In this document: piece by piece, positions 1 to 6,475 of the stretch
Position numbering within the stretch: position 1 is the stretch's first letter
Layout: each line of letters starts with the position of its first letter
NCBI GenBank assembly: GCA_020632995.1
Contig: JACKEN010000003.1
Coordinates: 62,001-126,000 of the forward strand
Direction of reading: 5' to 3'
From: Deltaproteobacteria bacterium
GTDB taxonomy: Bacteria > Myxococcota > Kuafuiibacteriia > Kuafuiibacteriales > Kuafuiibacteriaceae
DNA length: 64,000 bases
Notes under the pieces: generated by a model
Seen by the model: the letters and a program-made list of their open reading frames with translations, nothing else
What the model was told of the DNA's origin: nothing
Database searches by the model: none
Program-made: the position numbers and the translations under genes

Positions 1-937
1 GCGAGGGTGAGGTGCGGGCGCGGACCCGGGGGATGAACTCCTTCGCCTCGCCCAGGGTCCAGGTGAGCAGGCTCGGCAGCGCGATGTCGCGGCCGGGCAC
101 GCCGGTGGAGAGCACGAGGCTCACGTCGGGCCACGCCTCGCCCGTCGCCTGGCTCACGACCCCGTAGGTCTCGAGCGCCACCTCGCCCTTCTTCGCGTCG
201 TAGCGCAGGTCGTAGGCCGGCTTCCAGAACGCGCCGGGGATGTCGTAGCTCAGGTCGACGGTGCCGCCGCTGACCCGGTCGGCCTCGAGGAGCAGGAGGA
301 CTTGCACCTTCTGGTCCGAGAACGCGCCGAGGTTCATGCGCTGGATCTCGAGCTGCTTCTTCGCCAGCGCGCGGGCCTTGTCGCGGCGCACCGTCTCGAG
401 GCCCCGCCGCTCGGCCGCCAGGCGGTCGCGCTCCGACGCGAAGAGCTCGAGCACCCTGCTCCAGCCCCCGACGTCCCAGCGGATGGGGGCCTTTCGGTCC
501 TTCTCGGCTGGCCAGCCGGTGGGCCGCAGGCTGTTCACCGCGTTGTACTGGGTGCCGAGGCTCTGGAGCTTGGCGTCGATGAGGGCAAGCTCGTCGGTGA
601 GGGCCTCCACCTCGTTCAGCAGGATCTCGACCTGCTCGATCGAGTAGCGGTCGCGGGTCACCGGGATGGCCTCGACCCGCAAGACCGAGACCCCGTTGCC
701 GGTGGCGCGCACGGTGTCGAGCCAGGTGGCGCCCGGCAGGTCCGGCAGGCGCACCGCGGTGACCCCGGCGGGGATGGTGAGCTTCGCGCGGCGGGTGACC
801 CGAGCCCGGTCACTGAACACCTGGACGGTCTCGATGGGGGCGTCCACCGCGGTGGCGCGGTCTGCCAGGTCCGGACCCGCCGGCACCTTGGGGACCGCCC
901 CGACCCACACGGCGGTGAGGAGGACATGCGTCAGCAT
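1..937 (-). CDS. MuiA-type DUF4140/DUF4139 protein, C-terminus outside window
   Basis: The reading frame opens at the ATG at 937 and runs off the left edge without a stop, so about 312 N-terminal residues are visible. A short hydrophobic leader (residues 1-16) suggests export. Residues about 35-95 (IETVQVFSDRARVTRRAKL and following) match the DUF4140 N-terminal domain. Residues about 100-200 are rich in Glu, Arg, Leu and Ala and look like a coiled coil. From about 210 the sequence enters the DUF4139 beta domain (motif AFWKPAYDLRYD). This is the usual order in the mucoidy-inhibitor MuiA-like family, whose biochemical role is unknown. The assignment is by remembered family pattern; the missing C-terminus should hold the rest of DUF4139. 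Confidence 0.75.
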   Translation of the reverse strand, partial: MLTHVLLTAVWVGAVPKVPAGPDLADRATAVDAPIETVQVFSDRARVTRRAKLTIPAGVTAVRLPDLPGATWLDTVRATGNGVSVLRVEAIPVTRDRYSIEQVEILLNEVEALTDELALIDAKLQSLGTQYNAVNSLRPTGWPAEKDRKAPIRWDVGGWSRVLELFASERDRLAAERRGLETVRRDKARALAKKQLEIQRMNLGAFSDQKVQVLLLLEADRVSGGTVDLSYDIPGAFWKPAYDLRYDAKKGEVALETYGVVSQATGEAWPDVSLVLSTGVPGRDIALPSLLTWTLGEAKEFIPRVRARTSPS

Positions 938-1005
938 CGCGCCGGACTCTAACGGACGTCGGACCGCGGGGGTCTACGCGGGGTGGTCTTTTTCCGGGTT
1001 GCGGC

Positions 1006-1773
1006 TCACAGCCCCGAGGGGAGCGCCAGCGGGTCGTCGCCCGGCTCGAGCGAGCGGGGCGCGCCGTCGTCGAGGCGGCGCAGGATCTGGTCGAGGGCCT
1101 CACCCAGGGCCAGCTCGCGGCCTCGGCTGCGCGCCTTCCAGAGGCCGCGTCCCACCAGGTAGCCGGCGAGGAGCCCGCCGCCGAGGATCGGCCCCACGAG
1201 GAAGCCCACCAGCGCCTTGCCGACCAGGCTGGAGACCGCGGCGAGGCCGAGGCTGCTCAGGAAGAACGCGCCCACGAGGCTGCCCCCGACGGTCTGGCGG
1301 GCGTCCCCGGGCATGCGCTCGTCGAGGCGGATGCGGGTGGTGAGGCGGCCATCCTTCGCGCGCACCTCGGTCAGCGTGAGGTGCACGCGGCGGGTGGTGT
1401 CGCGGTTGGTGGACCAGATGCGCGCGGCCCCCACCGTCTCGACCGAGCCCGGGTTGCCGAGGGTTCGACGCACGGTGTCGAGGACCTCCTCGAAGGCGGC
1501 GTCGTCGACGTGGCCCGGCACCTCTGCCTCGAAGAGGAGGGCGTCGCGGCCGCCCAGCCACCTGGCCTCCGGACCGGCGCGGGGGGCGGGGGCCACCTCG
1601 GCCACCGCCTGGGCCACGAGGGCCCGCGGGATGCCGAGTTCCTGAGCGATCTCATGCACCTGAGCGAGGCTCAGGGAGTCGCCCTGGTGCTCCTGGAGCT
1701 CGGTGGCCCGCAGGAGGATCCGGGCGACGGCCTTGTCGTCGTAGCGGGGCTCGCCGTCGCTCATGGCCTCCAT
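1006..1773 (-). CDS. Membrane protein with N-terminal helical domain, unknown function
   Basis: 255 residues from the ATG at 1773; a second ATG at 1764 is equally possible. Residues about 13-60 form a helical domain (ILLRATELQEHQ, then LAQVHEIAQELGI) of the type found at the N-terminus of many uncharacterised proteins of Deltaproteobacteria and Gemmatimonadota. Residues 75-155 look like a mixed alpha/beta domain. Residues about 163-210 form a Gly-rich hydrophobic stretch, probably a two-pass membrane hairpin. The C-terminal 45 residues are charged. It lies just downstream of the 1796-2272 gene on the same strand (22-bp gap), so the two are probably co-transcribed. No specific function can be assigned. 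Confidence 0.6.
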   Translation of the reverse strand: MEAMSDGEPRYDDKAVARILLRATELQEHQGDSLSLAQVHEIAQELGIPRALVAQAVAEVAPAPRAGPEARWLGGRDALLFEAEVPGHVDDAAFEEVLDTVRRTLGNPGSVETVGAARIWSTNRDTTRRVHLTLTEVRAKDGRLTTRIRLDERMPGDARQTVGGSLVGAFFLSSLGLAAVSSLVGKALVGFLVGPILGGGLLAGYLVGRGLWKARSRGRELALGEALDQILRRLDDGAPRSLEPGDDPLALPSGL

Positions 1774-1795
1774 GATGGGCACTGGGGGCGCGGCG

Positions 1796-2272
1796 TCAAT
1801 CCTCCGCCGGTGCAGGCTCGGTTGCGTCGCTCGGCGCCTCCTGGCAGTACGCCTGCCGCGCCTGATAGACGAGGGCGCATCGGTTGGCGGTGCGCGCCTC
1901 GCCCGGCTCCGCGCACTGCTCTCGCACCCACGCCGCGCTCCGGAGGAGCTCGTCCTTGGCTGGCACGCCGTCGCAGAGGCCGGGGGTGGGCTCTGCGTGG
2001 TGGAGGCAGGCGGAGAGGAAGAGGGCGACCTTCGCGCTGCAGATCGGATCGAGCTCGCTGCAGGGGCCCACGCGCCGCAAGGCCTCTTGCTCGCAGCCAT
2101 GTTGGTCGGTGCTGGCGGCGAAGGTCTCGGCCTCCGCGATCCCCTCCTTCATGCCCGCCTCGATGTCCTTGAAGTTGGCCTTGAACCACATCACGCCGGC
2201 CACGCCCGCGCCGACCACCGCCACCCCGCACAGGCTCAGGATCACCAGGAAGATCTTCACGCCCTTCGACAC
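1796..2272 (-). CDS. Single-pass membrane protein with Cys-rich exported domain
   Basis: 158 residues. A single hydrophobic segment at residues about 8-29 is preceded by a Lys pair, giving a signal-anchor with the rest outside the cytoplasm. The exported part holds eight cysteines, suggesting several disulfides, and ends in an Ala/Glu/Pro-rich tail. It is divergent from the yfdX homologue that starts at 2393, and the response-regulator box at 2282-2297 lies only 10 bp upstream of its start, so it may belong to the same regulon. I do not recognise the family. Confidence 0.6.
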   Translation of the reverse strand: MSKGVKIFLVILSLCGVAVVGAGVAGVMWFKANFKDIEAGMKEGIAEAETFAASTDQHGCEQEALRRVGPCSELDPICSAKVALFLSACLHHAEPTPGLCDGVPAKDELLRSAAWVREQCAEPGEARTANRCALVYQARQAYCQEAPSDATEPAPAED

Positions 2273-2281
2273 GCTGGCTCC

Positions 2282-2297
2282 ATGACACCGATGTCAT
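2282..2297. promoter_or_regulatory. Predicted CusR/CopR-type response-regulator box
   Basis: ATGACA-CCGA-TGTCAT is a perfect 6-bp inverted repeat with a 4-bp spacer. It follows the form of the E. coli CusR box (core TGACAA-NN-TTGTCA) and the looser cop box TGACA-N4-TGTNAT. An equivalent site, ATGACA-AGGT-TGTCAT, lies upstream of the operon that encodes the OmpR-type regulator (5811-5826). This copy sits between divergent genes, 10 bp from the start of the 1796-2272 gene and about 95 bp upstream of the yfdX homologue. Confidence 0.6.
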
Positions 2298-2392
2298 CCG
2301 CCGGCAAGGCGGCGGCAAGGGCGGTGCTCCATCCTGGCCACGCTGGTCGGGTGACGGAGGTGCTCCGGGGCCCGCCAAGGAGGACAACGAAG

Positions 2393-3079
2393 ATGAATGC
2401 TCTGGTTCCCATGAAGAAGACGGTGGTGTTGGCGGGCGTGCTGGCCATGTCTCTGGCCGGTGGTGCGGCCCTGGCGAAGGGGAAGTCCAACGACGACGCC
2501 CACCGGGCCGACGTCCTCGACGACGTGTCTCAGGAGTCGGCGGTGGCCATGCGCGACATCCGGGCCGCGCGGCTGGCCATCTTCGAGGGCGACCCGTCCA
2601 CCGCGAAGCAGCTGGTGGGCGACGCGCAGAAGAACCTGACGGCGGCGGCGAAGAACGCCCCGCGGACTCGGGTCACCGTGAAGACCGAGGAGACCCTCGG
2701 CAACAAGACCATCGCCAAGACCTCGGCCACCGAGACCGCGGATCTGGTGCCGGTGGACGCCTGGCTCGGCCTCTCGGAGGACTTCGTCCCCACCCAGGCC
2801 AAGAAGGACTCGATCAAGAAGGCCGACGAGCACCTGAAGGCGGGGGACCGCGCCAAGGCGCTCGCCACCTTGAAGGAGGCCGACATCGGGGTCTCGGTGA
2901 CCCGGGTGCTGATGCCGATGGACGCCACCGAGAAGCAGGTGACCCAGGCGGCCACGCTCTTGTCCCAGGACAAGTACTATGAGGCCAACCTGGCGCTGCG
3001 GGAGGCCGAGGGCGGGCTGATCACGGACACCGTCCTGCTCTACGCGCCGACCGCTCCTGCCAGCAACGCCGCTGGCTGA
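2393..3079 (+). CDS. yfdX: YfdX family periplasmic protein
   Basis: 228 residues. The ATG at 2393 is chosen because AAGGAGG lies 9 nt upstream; a second ATG at 2411 would also keep the signal peptide (MKKTVVLAGVLAMSL, cleavage near ALA). The mature protein has the family features in order: DIRAARLAIFEGDP near residue 55, a Lys-rich middle, LVPVDAWLGLSEDFVPTQAKK, HLKAGDRAKALATLKEA, and LLSQDKYYEANLALREAEGG at the end. In E. coli YfdX is a periplasmic acid- and drug-stress protein of the EvgAS regulon with no settled biochemical activity. Here it converges, 7 bp apart, on a CusS-like kinase gene, and a box for that kinase's regulator lies upstream, so control by that system is inferred. Confidence 0.88.
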   Translation: MNALVPMKKTVVLAGVLAMSLAGGAALAKGKSNDDAHRADVLDDVSQESAVAMRDIRAARLAIFEGDPSTAKQLVGDAQKNLTAAAKNAPRTRVTVKTEETLGNKTIAKTSATETADLVPVDAWLGLSEDFVPTQAKKDSIKKADEHLKAGDRAKALATLKEADIGVSVTRVLMPMDATEKQVTQAATLLSQDKYYEANLALREAEGGLITDTVLLYAPTAPASNAAG

Positions 3080-3086
3080 TCGAGGC

Positions 3087-4520
3087 TCAGCCCGGCGCTG
3101 AATGCCCGGCGTGCGCGGTGGGGATCCGGATGAGGAACCTCGCCCCGCCGCCGGGCTTCGTCGTGACCGAGACCGCCCCGCCGTGCGCTTCGACGATCGC
3201 CTTCACGAAGCTCAGCCCCAGCCCCAGCCCCGCCTCCGAGCGGCTCTTGTCGGCCCGATAGAGGCGATCCCAGATGCGGTCCACGTCCTCGGGGGCGATG
3301 CCGGGGCCCTCGTCCGCCACCTCGAGCTCCGCAACCTCACCTGCAGCGCGCACCGCCACGTGCACCGCCCGGCCCGACGGGGTGTACTTCAGGGCGTTGT
3401 CCACCAGGTTCGCGGCCGCCCTGAACAGGCGCATCTTGTCGGCCGACACCACCACCCCCGGCGCGAGGTCGCGGGTGACCTCGAGCCCGTGGTCCTCCGC
3501 CACGTACTCGTAGAGCTCGAGGACATCCTGGGCGAGCTCGGCGAGGTCGACCTCCTCCCGCGCCAGGGTCATCACCCCGGCCTGGGCCTCGGAGATGTCC
3601 ATCAGGGTCTTGAGCATGGCCCCGGCCCGCTCCGCCTCCTCGAGGCAGTCGGCGAGCGCCTCTTGCAGGGTGACTTGCTCAGGGGGGCCGGCGAGGGCGG
3701 CCTCGGCCGAGCCTCGGAGGCGGGCGAGGGGGGTCCTGAGGTCGTGGGCCACGTTGTCGAGCGACTCCCGCATCGCGGTCACCAGGCGCTCCTGGGCGGT
3801 CATGAGGCGGTTGAACAGGCCCGACAGCTCGTCCAGCTCGTCACCCGTGCCCGGCTCGGTCACCCGGGCCCCCAGATCGCCGGAGCGCTCGATCGCCCGC
3901 ATGGTGTCGGAGAGGTTGCGGACCGGGCGGAGTGCCCGTCGCGTGAGATAGATGCCGCCGAGGAGCCCGAGGGCGAGGAGCGGGAGGAAGCCGAGGAGCA
4001 CGGTGCGCCGCAGGTGGCTCACGATGGTGTCGCTGTGGTGGGAGCTCATCCCGATCTGCAGGCGCCGGCCGCCGGACAGGGCGGTGGTGCCGATGGTCCA
4101 CGCGCGCCCGTCGCCCACCGAGCGCACCCGGGTCCAGGTGTGGCGGTCGGGCGCGGTGATCACCTCGAGCGAGCGCTCCTCGAACACGAGGTTCGCCTCG
4201 GGCACGTGGGTGAACAGGGCGCGGTTCTTGGCGTCGCTCACCCGCACGAGGAAGGGCTCGTCCTCGACCCGTAGGGCGGAGGCGGGGATCTCGCTCGTGA
4301 GGTCTCGGAAGTCGGGCCCCTCGAAGCGGGCCCAGTACTCCTCGAGCTTGGCCACGATGATCTGCCGGTCGGCCTGCTCCACCGCGTAGCCGGTGAGGAA
4401 GGCTACCGTAAGGTAGGTTGCGGCGAGCCCGGTGACGAGGACGAAGGCGTACCAGGCGTTGAGGTGGAAGCCGACGGTGCGGAACCACCGCCGCCTCGCT
4501 TCACTCGGCCCTGAGGACAT
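3087..4520 (-). CDS. CusS/QseC-like sensor histidine kinase
   Basis: 477 residues. Two membrane helices (about 21-46 and 172-194) enclose a roughly 125-residue periplasmic sensor domain. A HAMP linker follows (195-245), then a HisKA domain with phospho-acceptor His259 in DNVAHDLRTPLARL. The C-terminal HATPase_c domain has the N box NLVDNALKYTP, the G1 box DEGPGI, an F-like box WDRLYRADKSR, and G2 AGLGLGLSFVKAIVEAHGG. All boxes are intact, so it should be active. It overlaps the upstream response-regulator gene by 20 bp, which implies translational coupling and a cognate pair. The likely CusR-type boxes suggest a metal or envelope stimulus, but the ligand cannot be read from the sequence. Confidence 0.93.
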   Translation of the reverse strand: MSSGPSEARRRWFRTVGFHLNAWYAFVLVTGLAATYLTVAFLTGYAVEQADRQIIVAKLEEYWARFEGPDFRDLTSEIPASALRVEDEPFLVRVSDAKNRALFTHVPEANLVFEERSLEVITAPDRHTWTRVRSVGDGRAWTIGTTALSGGRRLQIGMSSHHSDTIVSHLRRTVLLGFLPLLALGLLGGIYLTRRALRPVRNLSDTMRAIERSGDLGARVTEPGTGDELDELSGLFNRLMTAQERLVTAMRESLDNVAHDLRTPLARLRGSAEAALAGPPEQVTLQEALADCLEEAERAGAMLKTLMDISEAQAGVMTLAREEVDLAELAQDVLELYEYVAEDHGLEVTRDLAPGVVVSADKMRLFRAAANLVDNALKYTPSGRAVHVAVRAAGEVAELEVADEGPGIAPEDVDRIWDRLYRADKSRSEAGLGLGLSFVKAIVEAHGGAVSVTTKPGGGARFLIRIPTAHAGHSAPG

Positions 4521-5178
4521 AGCCGATCCCGCGCAGGGTCTGGATCAGGGTGGTCTCGAAGCCCCGGTCCACGTGGTTTCGGAGGCGGTGGACGAGGACG
4601 TCCACCACGTTGGTCTGGGGGTCGAAGTCGTAGCCCCACACGTGCTCCAGGATCATGGTCTTGCTCAAGACCCGCTCCGGGTTCCGGAGGAGGTACTCGA
4701 GGAGCGTGAACTCCTTGGCCGCCAGCTCCACCGTCGCATCGCCCCGGGTCACCTTCCGGCTCTTCAGGTCGAGCCGGAGGTCCTTGTAGGTGAGCTCGTT
4801 CTCCGCCGCCATCGCGGGGGCGCGTCGGCGCAGGATGGCCTGCAGACGAGCGTTCAGCTCGGAGAAGGAGAAGGGCTTGGTGAGGTAGTCGTCCGCCCCG
4901 GTCTCGAGGCCGAGCACGCGCGAGTCGACCGAGCTCTTGGCGCTGAGCACGATGATCGGGGTGTCGATCTTGTTGGCCCGGGCGGCCCGGATGACGGAGA
5001 GCCCGTCCCGCCCCGGGAGCATCAGGTCCACGATGGCGGCGTCGTAGGGCTCGGTCAGGAGCAGGTCGGCGCCGGACTCCCCGTCCCGCACCCAGTCCAC
5101 CACGTGGCCCTCCTGCTGCATGCCCTTGGCGACGAACGCGCCGATCTTCTCGTCGTCTTCGATGACCAGGAGCTTCAT
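4501..5178 (-). CDS. OmpR/CusR-type response regulator
   Basis: 225 residues. The ATG at 5178 gives the standard N-terminus MKLLVIEDDEKIGAF. The receiver domain has the acidic pair at residues 8-9, phospho-acceptor Asp51 (AAIVDLMLPG), Ser/Thr in VLSAKSS, and Lys in YLTKPFSFSEL. The C-terminal OmpR-type winged helix includes EFTLLEYLLRNPERVLSK and VDVLVHRLRNHVD, ending in IQTLRGIGYVLRAE. It lies between a periplasmic/membrane protein gene (34 bp upstream) and its kinase (overlapping). Two copies of the palindrome ATGACA-N4-TGTCAT nearby are the predicted binding sites, one of them upstream of its own operon, so autoregulation is likely. Confidence 0.93.
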   Translation of the reverse strand: MKLLVIEDDEKIGAFVAKGMQQEGHVVDWVRDGESGADLLLTEPYDAAIVDLMLPGRDGLSVIRAARANKIDTPIIVLSAKSSVDSRVLGLETGADDYLTKPFSFSELNARLQAILRRRAPAMAAENELTYKDLRLDLKSRKVTRGDATVELAAKEFTLLEYLLRNPERVLSKTMILEHVWGYDFDPQTNVVDVLVHRLRNHVDRGFETTLIQTLRGIGYVLRAE

Positions 5179-5212
5179 CGCGTCATGAGTCCAGCAAAGC
5201 GGCGGGGCCGCA

Positions 5213-5764
5213 TCAACCCATATCCTGTGTTCTGTGCCCGTGGAACGCCCGGAGCAGGGCGCCGATCGCCAGGGTGGTGACCACGCCCACCGCAAGCCAG
5301 AGCCCGGGTGAGACGCGCAGGCCCGCCTGCGGGGCGGTGTGATGCGGCAGCTGGGGCGAAGCGGCGACGTGAGCCCTCGCGGCGCAGGCCGCGCTGCGGG
5401 TCACGTCGAGCACGGCCCCCGAGGAGGCGCCCCCCGCCACCGCCACCGCCGGCACCACGAAGTGGCCGGCCTCGAGCGGGGTGACGCGGTAGGTCCAGAC
5501 GGTGGCGGGGCCGGCGCGTGCGCGCACCGCCCGGTCCGCCAGCTGGATGTCCAGGCCGGGCACGGCGGGGATCCGGGGCGCGCGGTCGGTCTGGCCGTCG
5601 GCCTCCACCACCAGGGTGGCCTGATCGCCGAGCGGCAGGCACGCAGGCTCCACCCGCATCCGCACCCGGGCCGCCGCCGCGGACGAGGCCACCCCGAGCA
5701 CGACGGCGGTGGCCACCGCGCCCAGCAGCGCGGCCCAGATCCCGGGGTGTCGCGTGGGCACCAT
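5213..5764 (-). CDS. Exported membrane-anchored protein, first gene of the two-component operon
   Basis: 183 residues. A signal peptide (about 1-32, ending SSAAAA) is followed by one beta-rich domain of about 100 residues and a C-terminal membrane helix (about 152-171). The beta domain (LGDQATLVVEADGQTD, YRVTPLEAGHFVVPAVAV) resembles the Ig-like repeat of BatD/oxygen-tolerance proteins, but only one copy is present, so this is a structural analogy and not a firm assignment. It is the first gene of the operon with the response regulator and kinase, 47 bp downstream of a response-regulator box. It may therefore be an accessory sensor or an output of that system. Confidence 0.6.
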   Translation of the reverse strand: MVPTRHPGIWAALLGAVATAVVLGVASSAAAARVRMRVEPACLPLGDQATLVVEADGQTDRAPRIPAVPGLDIQLADRAVRARAGPATVWTYRVTPLEAGHFVVPAVAVAGGASSGAVLDVTRSAACAARAHVAASPQLPHHTAPQAGLRVSPGLWLAVGVVTTLAIGALLRAFHGHRTQDMG

Positions 5765-5810
5765 GGTTGGAGGGTACCTGGTGGTTCTCGGCGTGCGCCT
5801 TTCAGCTGGA

Positions 5811-5826
5811 TGACAAGGTTGTCATG
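5811..5826. promoter_or_regulatory. Predicted CusR-type response-regulator box upstream of its own operon
   Basis: ATGACAA-GG-TTGTCAT is a perfect 16-bp inverted repeat with 7-bp arms. It matches the core of the E. coli CusR box, including the two-base centre. It lies 47 bp upstream of the first gene of the minus-strand operon (start 5764) and about 45 bp upstream of the plus-strand Uma2 gene. Position and sequence both favour autoregulation of the kinase/regulator operon. Confidence 0.7.
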
Positions 5827-5869
5827 TTGAGCGACTGGATCGCGGCGGCCAGCGGCGGCACTATGAGCC

Positions 5870-6439
5870 ATGGTCGCGGTGTCCACGCCCCGCTTCACCG
5901 AGAGGGAGTACCTCGCCCTGGAGGGCGTGGCCGAGGTCCGCCACGAGTTCGTCCAGGGGGACATCGTGGCGATGTCGGGGGCGGAGCCCGAGCACAACCA
6001 GATCGCGCAGAACGTACGCTTCGAGCTCGAGTCGCAGGTCCGGGCCCGGGGGTGCCGGGTGGCCGGCAGCGACCAGCGGGTGGTGGCGGAGGCGGTCGGT
6101 GAGTACTTCTACCCCGACGTGGTGATGACGTGCAGCGAGCCTCGCTACGTCGAGCCGTCCCCTCGCTCGCTCGCGAATCCGGAGCTCATCGTCGAGGTGC
6201 TGTCCCCCTCCACCGAGGCCCGGGACCGCGGCGCGAAGTGGTTGGCCTACCAGACCATCACGAGCCTCCAGGACTATCTCCTCATCAGCACGAAGCGTCG
6301 CCAGATCGAGCACTACAGTCGGGTGGAGGAGGGCTGGCTCCTCCGCAAGGTCGAAGAGGGCGTGGTGCGGCTGAGGGAGGGGCTCGAGCTGGCGGTGGAC
6401 GACGTCTATCGGCTCGTCGAGCTCGTCCCTTTCCCTTGA
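5870..6439 (+). CDS. Uma2 family (DUF820) putative endonuclease
   Basis: 189 residues, full length for the family. The PD-(D/E)XK-like core is visible: FTEREYLALEGVAEVRHEFVQGDIVAMSG, then EYFYPDVVMTC with the conserved Asp after a strand, PELIVEVLSPSTEARDRGAK with the Glu of the E-x-lactam strand, and WLAYQTITSLQDYLLI. Uma2 proteins carry a restriction-endonuclease fold. They are abundant in cyanobacteria and myxobacteria, usually as solitary genes of unknown purpose. No methylase or mobile-element gene is adjacent. The ATG at 5870 is the only good start. Confidence 0.88.
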   Translation: MVAVSTPRFTEREYLALEGVAEVRHEFVQGDIVAMSGAEPEHNQIAQNVRFELESQVRARGCRVAGSDQRVVAEAVGEYFYPDVVMTCSEPRYVEPSPRSLANPELIVEVLSPSTEARDRGAKWLAYQTITSLQDYLLISTKRRQIEHYSRVEEGWLLRKVEEGVVRLREGLELAVDDVYRLVELVPFP

Positions 6440-6475
6440 TCGCCCGCCCCCATCCGTGGCCAACCAGGGGCGTAC

